Source of the DNA: JAHFRG01 sp041495205
GTDB taxonomy: Bacteria; Pseudomonadota; Gammaproteobacteria; Burkholderiales; JAHFRG01
Assembly (NCBI GenBank): GCA_041495205.1
Contig: JBGQCF010000002.1
Span: 1 to 64,000, forward strand
Direction: 5' to 3'
DNA length: 64,000 nucleotides
Position numbers and translations under genes: made by a program. Each line of letters begins with the position of its first letter. Position 1 is the stretch's first letter. Under the pieces are notes generated by a model. It was not told where the DNA came from, did no database searches, and was given only the letters and a program-made list of their open reading frames with translations. Positions 58,900 through 64,000 of the stretch are shown in pieces.

Positions 58900-59088
58900 A
58901 TTTATTCCCTGGACCGGACGCTCTAATATCGATGGCTGGGACTGTTTTAAGGAAGGACACGAAAGTACACGCAGCACACCAAAGGTTATCCGACAGTTAT
59001 GTAATCCGCTCTCCGCTTGCGCACAACACCGCCGAACGGCCGCACTTGGCCTACAATAGTGTGACCTGGGACCACTGAGTTATCGCAC

Positions 59089-59256
59089 ATGATCAGGAAC
59101 CGGAAACAGAGACGCGCCGTGGCTGCAGTGTTATTGGTTTTGGGCGCGGTGCTGATGTGGCTCGCGCCCGAAGTGTGGTGGGGGGTATTGCTGCTGGCTG
59201 TCGGAATCGCGCTTGAGCTGTTTGGCATTATGTTTGAGCATGCCGGCAAGCCGTAA
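59089..59256 (+). CDS. 55-residue two-helix membrane protein
   Basis: ATG at 59089 opens MIRNRKQRRAVAAVLLVLGA and runs to a stop at 59254-59256. A basic start (RNRKQRR) is followed by two hydrophobic helices (AVAAVLLVLGAVLMWLA and WWGVLLLAVGIALELFGIMF) joined by PEVW, and a short tail. The basic N-terminus predicts an N-in, C-in hairpin. TACAAT at 59052-59057 is a possible -10. It sits between the zinc-ribbon gene and the second Usp gene. Function unknown; the regular hydrophobic pattern and placement argue that it is real. Confidence 0.65.
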   Translation: MIRNRKQRRAVAAVLLVLGAVLMWLAPEVWWGVLLLAVGIALELFGIMFEHAGKP

Positions 59257-59331
59257 ATCGGTCTGGCAAAAGGAGTGCGTGCTCAAAAGGTGAGACGCCG
59301 AGTAGACGCGCGCCAAATCGATACAAAGCTC

Positions 59332-59829
59332 ATGTACAAGCATATTTTGTTACCAACAGACGGCTCGGCACTGTCCGAGCGAGCCGTGGGGAGCGGGATT
59401 CAATTCGCGAAGGCAATGGGCGCCCGTGTAACTGGCTTGCATGTAACGCCGAGGGTTTCGACTATGCCGCTCGAGGAGTGGGCGCACGGCGCCTCGAAAC
59501 CGCGCTCGCGGCTGCAAACGATGTTCAACCAGCGCGCCAAGCAATATGTTGCCGTGATTCAAGAGAAGGCGAGATCAGCTGGTGTTCGATGCCAAGGTCT
59601 TTGCGTGGTGGGAGATTCTCCCTATGAGGAAATCATCAAAACCGCGAGGAATAAAGGCTGCGACCTCATTTACATGGCGTCGCACGGCAAGAAAGGCGTA
59701 TCAGCCGTGGTGCTCGGTAGCGAAACCCTCAAGGTGATCACTTACAGCCCCGTCCCGGTATTGGTTCATCGCGAGGCGAGCCTCGCTGCGGCTGCCTTGC
59801 GAAACGTGCGCTCTTCTGCATATGGCTAG
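59332..59829 (+). CDS. Universal stress protein (UspA family), second copy
   Basis: A 165-residue UspA-fold protein beginning MYKHILLPTDGSALSERAVGSGIQFAKAMGARVTGLHV and ending with the nucleotide loop ASHGKKGVSAVVLGSE (Ala replaces the first Gly of the usual motif) and VITYSPVPVLVHR. It is longer than the first Usp and has an insert with TMPLEEWAHGASKPRSR. The frame is open 19 codons upstream, but the MYKHILLP start matches the family. It is 36 bp before the PRPP synthetase gene, probably cotranscribed. Confidence 0.92.
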   Translation: MYKHILLPTDGSALSERAVGSGIQFAKAMGARVTGLHVTPRVSTMPLEEWAHGASKPRSRLQTMFNQRAKQYVAVIQEKARSAGVRCQGLCVVGDSPYEEIIKTARNKGCDLIYMASHGKKGVSAVVLGSETLKVITYSPVPVLVHREASLAAAALRNVRSSAYG

Positions 59830-59865
59830 TTGTCTTGGAGTATTTACACGATACCGGGGTCGGGC

Positions 59866-60852
59866 ATGAGCCTCGATGATGCTTGTCTGTTTGCATTGAA
59901 CTCGAGCCGCGATTTTGGCGCGTCGGTCAGCCGGCACCTCGGCACCTCCCTCGCTGAGCACGAGGAAAGGGGATTTGTCGACGGCGAGCATAAGTCACGG
60001 CCGCTGGTAAATGTTCGGGGCAAGAATGTCTTCGTCATTCATTCGTTGTATGGCGACCGCCAGCAAAGCGTCAATGACAAGTTTTGTCGGTTATTATTCT
60101 TTCTCGGCGCCCTCAAAGACGCGTCCGCGTCGCGTGTGACCGCTGTCGTGCCGTACCTTTGCTACGCTCGTAAAGACAGGAAGTCTCAGCCCCGCGATCC
60201 GGTGACGACGCGCTATGTCGCGGGTATGTTTGAAGCAGTCGGCATCGACCGCATCCTGACCATGGATGTTCACAACCTCGCTGCCTACCAGAACGCATTC
60301 CGCTGCCGCACCGATCATCTAGAGGCCGCACAATTGTTTATCGAGCACTTTGCGACATTGTTGGCTTCGGATGATGTCGTGGTGCTTTCGCCGGACGTGG
60401 GAGGCGTGAAACGGGCCGAGAGGTTCCGGTTGGCGTTAATGCGCCGGCTCGCACGCAACGTCGCTGGCGGCTTCATGGAGAAATATCGCGCGCTGGGTGC
60501 GGTGAGCGGTGAAACCCTGGTGGCGAACGTGAAAAACAGCTCGGTGATAATCATTGACGACCTGATCAGCAGCGGCACAACTATCGCCCGGGCGGCGGTC
60601 GCGTGCCGCGCAGCCGGCGCAAAACGAGTTTACGCGGCGGCGACGCATGGACTATTTGCCGGTGATGCCAACAAAATCCTGCGCGAAGCCCCGATAGACA
60701 AAATCGTGGTCACGGACACCGTGCCGCCGCTGCAGTTGGATCTTCCACTGGTCCAGGAAAAACTGACCATCCTCGATTCGACTAGGCTCTTTGCAGCTGC
60801 AATCGAACGAATCCACACCGGCGGATCGCTTGTGGAGCTGCTCAAATCCTGA
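59866..60852 (+). CDS. Divergent ribose-phosphate pyrophosphokinase (PRPP synthetase)
   Basis: A 328-residue member of the PRPP synthetase family: VVPYLCYARKDRKSQPRDPVTTRYVAGMFEAVG, MDVHNLAAYQNAFR (the D-x-H...Q ribose-phosphate/ATP region), VVLSPDVGGVKRAERF, and the PRPP loop VIIIDDLISSGTTIARAAV. The N-terminus LFALNSSRDFGASVSRHLG and FEDGE-like FVDGEHKSRPLVNVRGKNVFV also fit. It is clearly diverged from the housekeeping Prs. I choose ATG 59866; an upstream TTG would add 12 residues. Linked to Usp genes here, it may supply PRPP during low-oxygen survival, or have a changed activity. Confidence 0.85.
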   Translation: MSLDDACLFALNSSRDFGASVSRHLGTSLAEHEERGFVDGEHKSRPLVNVRGKNVFVIHSLYGDRQQSVNDKFCRLLFFLGALKDASASRVTAVVPYLCYARKDRKSQPRDPVTTRYVAGMFEAVGIDRILTMDVHNLAAYQNAFRCRTDHLEAAQLFIEHFATLLASDDVVVLSPDVGGVKRAERFRLALMRRLARNVAGGFMEKYRALGAVSGETLVANVKNSSVIIIDDLISSGTTIARAAVACRAAGAKRVYAAATHGLFAGDANKILREAPIDKIVVTDTVPPLQLDLPLVQEKLTILDSTRLFAAAIERIHTGGSLVELLKS

Positions 60853-60875
60853 ACGGCCGCTTGGCGCAACGCAGA

Positions 60876-61934
60876 CTACGGCGCGATACACGCTCGCTGA
60901 AAGCCAGCGGCATAATTTCCGGCACGCACCAGATATTCCGTCGCCAGCCGTGACCATTTCCCGGGGTCAAGGCATATCGGATCGGTCAGATGCCACACGC
61001 ACAGTTTGGCACGCACGCAGGCCCAATAGCTCTTGTAAAAGCTTAACAGTCTTTCCGACGGATGATCATGCGCGGCCTCACTGTACACATCTAAAACGAT
61101 TTGTCCGACTTGCGGTGCGCCAAACCGCTCGCACTCCTGCGCGAGGAAAGCGAGGTCGGCCGCCGCATCCAGGGTTCGGAGCTCGCGGTTGAATTCGAGA
61201 CAATCGATGATGACGGGCTCCGGCTCCAGCAGGAATATATGTTCCGGCCTGAGATCGCCGTGGCCCTCGATGATTCTTCCCTCGCGAACTCTCTGGTCAA
61301 ACATGCCCGGCGCCTCCTTCAGCAAATTCAATTGGGCGGTGCACGGCGCTTCCACCAAATCCTTGCGCAAGCCAAACACCGGCCGGGTGAGCTCACCGAG
61401 ATTGGCGCGGACTTCGCGTTCGAATCCAGACCAGTAATCAATCGGGGCGATTTCTACGGGCGCCGCCGATTGGTAGAATTTCGCAAGTTTTGCTGCAACT
61501 GCACGTATTTGCTTATCCTGTATCCGCTCGCTTTGAATAACAACGTCGAGCATGCGGTCCGAGGGCAAACGGCGCATTTTCACCAGCCAGTCTACAATTG
61601 GTCCCGTGCCGTTCAATTCAAGCTTACCCGCGCGGTCTATGGTGAGAGGGATCGTCCCGAGATAAACATCACCGGCGAGGCGCCGATTAAGCCGTATTTC
61701 CTCCTCACAATAATATTTCCTGGCCGCAACCGTGCTCGAGTCCATGAATGCGGAGCGCACCGGCTTCTTCAACTTATAGGCGTAATCACCGGTCAAGAAA
61801 ACCCATGATCTATGGGTTTCCACCGCCTTTACTTCTGTTATCGCCTCCTCATAGGCGTCCGGCTGCTTCAAAAAAGCGACCTTTGCGGAAAGCGCAACCT
61901 CGGCACCAGGGTTTACTATGGAAAGTTCACGCAT
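60876..61934 (-). CDS. COG2187-type aminoglycoside-phosphotransferase-like kinase
   Basis: A 352-residue protein of the APH-like kinase fold. It has FLTGDYAYKLKKPVRSAFMD with the ATP-contacting Lys, the catalytic loop EGHGDLRPEHIFLLE (His225, Asp227), and VIIDCLEFNRELRTLDAAADLAFLAQE with the metal-binding Asp244. Many COG2187 proteins are fused to a C-terminal P-loop nucleoside-kinase-like domain; this one stops after the APH-like part. The substrate is unknown. It starts at MRELSIVN, 19 bp after the P-type ATPase, and is convergent with the PRPP synthetase at 23 bp. Confidence 0.82.
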   Translation of the reverse strand: MRELSIVNPGAEVALSAKVAFLKQPDAYEEAITEVKAVETHRSWVFLTGDYAYKLKKPVRSAFMDSSTVAARKYYCEEEIRLNRRLAGDVYLGTIPLTIDRAGKLELNGTGPIVDWLVKMRRLPSDRMLDVVIQSERIQDKQIRAVAAKLAKFYQSAAPVEIAPIDYWSGFEREVRANLGELTRPVFGLRKDLVEAPCTAQLNLLKEAPGMFDQRVREGRIIEGHGDLRPEHIFLLEPEPVIIDCLEFNRELRTLDAAADLAFLAQECERFGAPQVGQIVLDVYSEAAHDHPSERLLSFYKSYWACVRAKLCVWHLTDPICLDPGKWSRLATEYLVRAGNYAAGFQRACIAP

Positions 61935-61953
61935 GTACGCATCTTTCCTAAAA

Positions 61954-64000
61954 TTAATCTTTGCGGAATCTGCTTGCGGCTGGAAGGCGCTTGAAAAGTT
62001 CAAACCACAAGATTGCCGTAAAAGCTGCCGCAAAACTTATCATCAACTCGACTGGATGTAGCGGGGAGAAACGAAACACCTCCCGCAGAGATGGCACGTA
62101 AATCACCAGCGTAAGGCCGATAAGGGTCCAGCCCACGATCCACCACAGGGCCGCGTTGGGCGTGCGCAGCATGGTTAACAGAGTGCGCGAGTGGGAACGG
62201 TTGGCGAGGATGAGGCCCAGGTTGCCCAAAACGATGGTCGTGAATGCGAACGCGCGCGCCTCGGTTTCTGCGGCACCCGAACCCAGCGAGTAGCCATACA
62301 CCGCCCATACGACGATCAGCAGGCTGACCCCTTGCAGCAGACTCAGCGCTAAGGCCAGACGGCTGAACAACGGCGCACGCGGGTCGCGAGGTGAGCGCTG
62401 CATCAGATCGCTCTCGCCGGGCTCCGCCTCGAACGCGATCGAGCATGCCGGGTCGATGACGAACTCGAGGAATACGATATGCACCGGGAACAACATCAGT
62501 GGCCAGCCCAGCACCAGCGGGATAAGCGACATGCCGGCGGTGGGCACGTGCACAGCTAAAATGTAAGTCATGGCGTGGCGGATGTTATCGTAGATGCGCC
62601 GCCCCATTTTCATGGTGTTGACGATGGAGGCGAAATCGTCGTCAAGCAGCACCAGCGAGGCCGCCTCCCGTGCAACGTCAGTGCCGCGTCCGCCCATCGC
62701 CACGCCGATGTGGGCGGCTTTAAGCGCCGGCGCGTCGTTCACCCCGTCGCCGGTCATTGCCACGATCTCGCCGTTGGCCTTGAACGCGTTGACGATGCGT
62801 AATTTCTGTTCCGGCACGACCCGCGCGAAGATGTTGATTGTGCGGATGCGCTGCTGCAAATCCGTGTCGCTCATGGCGTCGAGCTGCGGACCGGTGATTA
62901 CCTGATCGTGCAGCGTAAGGCCGATTTGCCGGGCGATAGCCTGCGCCGTGCCCGGATAGTCGCCGGTGATCATCACCACGCGGATGCCTGCGCTGTAGCA
63001 ATCGGCCAGCGCAGCCGCAACGGTGGGACGCACTGGATCGGCAAGTCCGATCAGGCCGACCAGTTCAAAGTCGAAGTCGTGCTGCCCATTAGGCCAGTGC
63101 GGACCGTCGAAGCCTGCCCGCGCCACGCCCAGGACGCGCAGGCCTTCGGCCGCCATCCGGCTGACTTTCTCGCCGAGTTGATGACGGATGTTGTCGGGCA
63201 GGTGACATAGGTCGGCAATGGCCTCGGGTGCGCCCTTGGTGGCGATGATGTGGCCGTGCCCGCCGGGGGTTTTCCATGCGTGCGAGTGGGCGAGCAGCTC
63301 CCGGGTCAGCGCGTACTCGTGCTTCAGCGCCCAGTCATAATGCAAGTGCTCGGTCTGCGCCAGGAAGCGCTGGCCGAGTTCCATGAGCGCCTTTTCCATC
63401 GGGTCGAACGGGTCGACCTCGCTTGCCAGGATTCCATATTCCACCAGCTCGTGGAATTGCTCCGGCAGCTCTTCGGCGCGGTCCGGGTGAATGTCGAGGA
63501 ATTCGCCGCCGGCGTAGAGCTTGCGCACCGCCATGCGGTTCAATGTGAGGGTGCCGGTTTTGTCCACGCATAGAACGGTGGTCGATCCCAGCGTCTCGAT
63601 CGCCGGAACATGGCGCGTCAATACTCGTTGGTGCGAAATGCGCCAAGCGCCCAACGCCAGGAACACGGTGACGACTACCGGAAATTCCTGCGGCAGCAGC
63701 GCCATTGCCAAGGTGATGCCGGCCAGCGTCCCGGCCAGCCAGTCACCGCGGGTGAGGCCGTACAGTACCACCACCAGCACGCACAGCGACAGCCCGATAA
63801 ATGCCAGCTTGCGGACGAAACCCGCGGTTTGACGCTGCAGCGGAGTCGATTCCGCGGTTATCGTTTGCAGCACTGTGCCGATCTTGCCGATTTCCGTAGC
63901 CGTGCCGGTGGACAACACTTCAGCCACACCTTTGCCCTGCACCAGCAGGGTGCCGGAGAAGATGAACGGCAGGCCGTCACCGCCGGGCTGCTGCAGTTGC
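61954..64000 (-). CDS. P-type cation-transporting ATPase (P2-like; N-terminus off the window)
   Basis: The visible 681 residues start in the actuator domain and run to the natural C-terminus. Landmarks are the M4 motif ALLPQEFPVVVTVF, the phosphorylation site VLCVDKTGTLT, GAPEAIADLC, the MTGDGVNDAPALKAAHIGVAMGGRGTDVAREAA hinge, and M5-M10 with AVHVPTAGMSLIPLVLG and FLEFVIDPACSIAFEAEP. The sequence type is that of cyanobacterial Pma1-like and Ca2+-ATPase-like pumps; the M4 Pro-Gln-Glu and the M6 Asp-Pro-Ala suggest Ca2+, Na+ or another cation. The frame is open to base 64000 with no start codon needed there. The kinase-like gene follows at 19 bp. Confidence 0.9.
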   Translation of the reverse strand, partial: QLQQPGGDGLPFIFSGTLLVQGKGVAEVLSTGTATEIGKIGTVLQTITAESTPLQRQTAGFVRKLAFIGLSLCVLVVVLYGLTRGDWLAGTLAGITLAMALLPQEFPVVVTVFLALGAWRISHQRVLTRHVPAIETLGSTTVLCVDKTGTLTLNRMAVRKLYAGGEFLDIHPDRAEELPEQFHELVEYGILASEVDPFDPMEKALMELGQRFLAQTEHLHYDWALKHEYALTRELLAHSHAWKTPGGHGHIIATKGAPEAIADLCHLPDNIRHQLGEKVSRMAAEGLRVLGVARAGFDGPHWPNGQHDFDFELVGLIGLADPVRPTVAAALADCYSAGIRVVMITGDYPGTAQAIARQIGLTLHDQVITGPQLDAMSDTDLQQRIRTINIFARVVPEQKLRIVNAFKANGEIVAMTGDGVNDAPALKAAHIGVAMGGRGTDVAREAASLVLLDDDFASIVNTMKMGRRIYDNIRHAMTYILAVHVPTAGMSLIPLVLGWPLMLFPVHIVFLEFVIDPACSIAFEAEPGESDLMQRSPRDPRAPLFSRLALALSLLQGVSLLIVVWAVYGYSLGSGAAETEARAFAFTTIVLGNLGLILANRSHSRTLLTMLRTPNAALWWIVGWTLIGLTLVIYVPSLREVFRFSPLHPVELMISFAAAFTAILWFELFKRLPAASRFRKD

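Overview
The window looks like chromosomal DNA of a betaproteobacterium, probably of the Nitrosomonadales/Gallionellales neighbourhood. This rests on protein character, GC-rich codon use and gene order: purM-(gap)-hda-HAD phosphatase-pcnB-folK-dNK-panB-panC, queA-tgt-yajC-secD-secF, and ftsK-lolA-rarA-serS. The exact genus cannot be fixed by eye. Coding density is high, most genes are housekeeping, and no prophage, CRISPR array, rRNA operon or intact insertion sequence is visible.

Layout. 1-5.8 kb: a truncated signal-peptide gene, a 274-bp structured repeat, a short CbiX chelatase, dut-coaBC, radC, rpmB-rpmG, a fatty-acid desaturase and a secreted PLD-type nuclease. 5.8-9.5 kb: minus-strand run purM-purN-DUF3108-rsmB. 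9.8-17.5 kb: plus-strand run hda, HAD phosphatase, a FecCD/BtuC-type permease with its ATPase, pcnB, folK, a deoxynucleoside kinase, panB, panC, panD. 17.5-24 kb: tRNA-Leu(CAA) with a broken tRNA-Leu copy beside it, then queA, tgt, yajC, secD, secF, dedA. 24-32 kb: purB, a Fe-S type uracil-DNA glycosylase, a glutathione transferase, mnmA, an exported protein, a NudJ-like hydrolase, a Lys/Glu-rich exported protein and the glyoxylate shunt (aceA, aceB). 33-43 kb: icd, a cold-shock protein, clpS-clpA, a DUF482 protein, nadE, glnB, smr, trxB. 42.5-50.2 kb: the second copy of the 274-bp repeat, a Crp/Fnr regulator, ftsK, a DUF4124 protein, lolA, rarA, serS, tRNA-Ser(CGA). 50.2-52.5 kb: a decayed IS3-family OrfA and a PqqU/YncD-like TonB receptor.

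52.5-64 kb is the most coherent accessory region. It holds a B12-dependent class II ribonucleotide reductase, two small membrane proteins, two universal stress proteins, a two-CBS protein, a short hibernation factor, a BCAM0308-type zinc-ribbon protein, a 55-residue membrane protein, a divergent PRPP synthetase, a COG2187 kinase-like protein and a P-type cation ATPase that runs off the end. FNR-type boxes (TTGAT-N4-ATCAA) lie upstream of the reductase (perfect) and of the CBS gene (one mismatch). I read this as a low-oxygen/stationary survival locus of the kind called lxa in Burkholderia. The Crp/Fnr protein at 42.9 kb, which has an FNR-like recognition helix but no N-terminal cysteine cluster, is a possible reader of those boxes.

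The best candidate for something poorly described is the 274-bp element (61-334 and 42576-42849). It has 19-bp perfect terminal inverted repeats and two internal arms, each capped by a perfect hairpin. Between the two copies the hairpin loops change while the hairpin stems do not.
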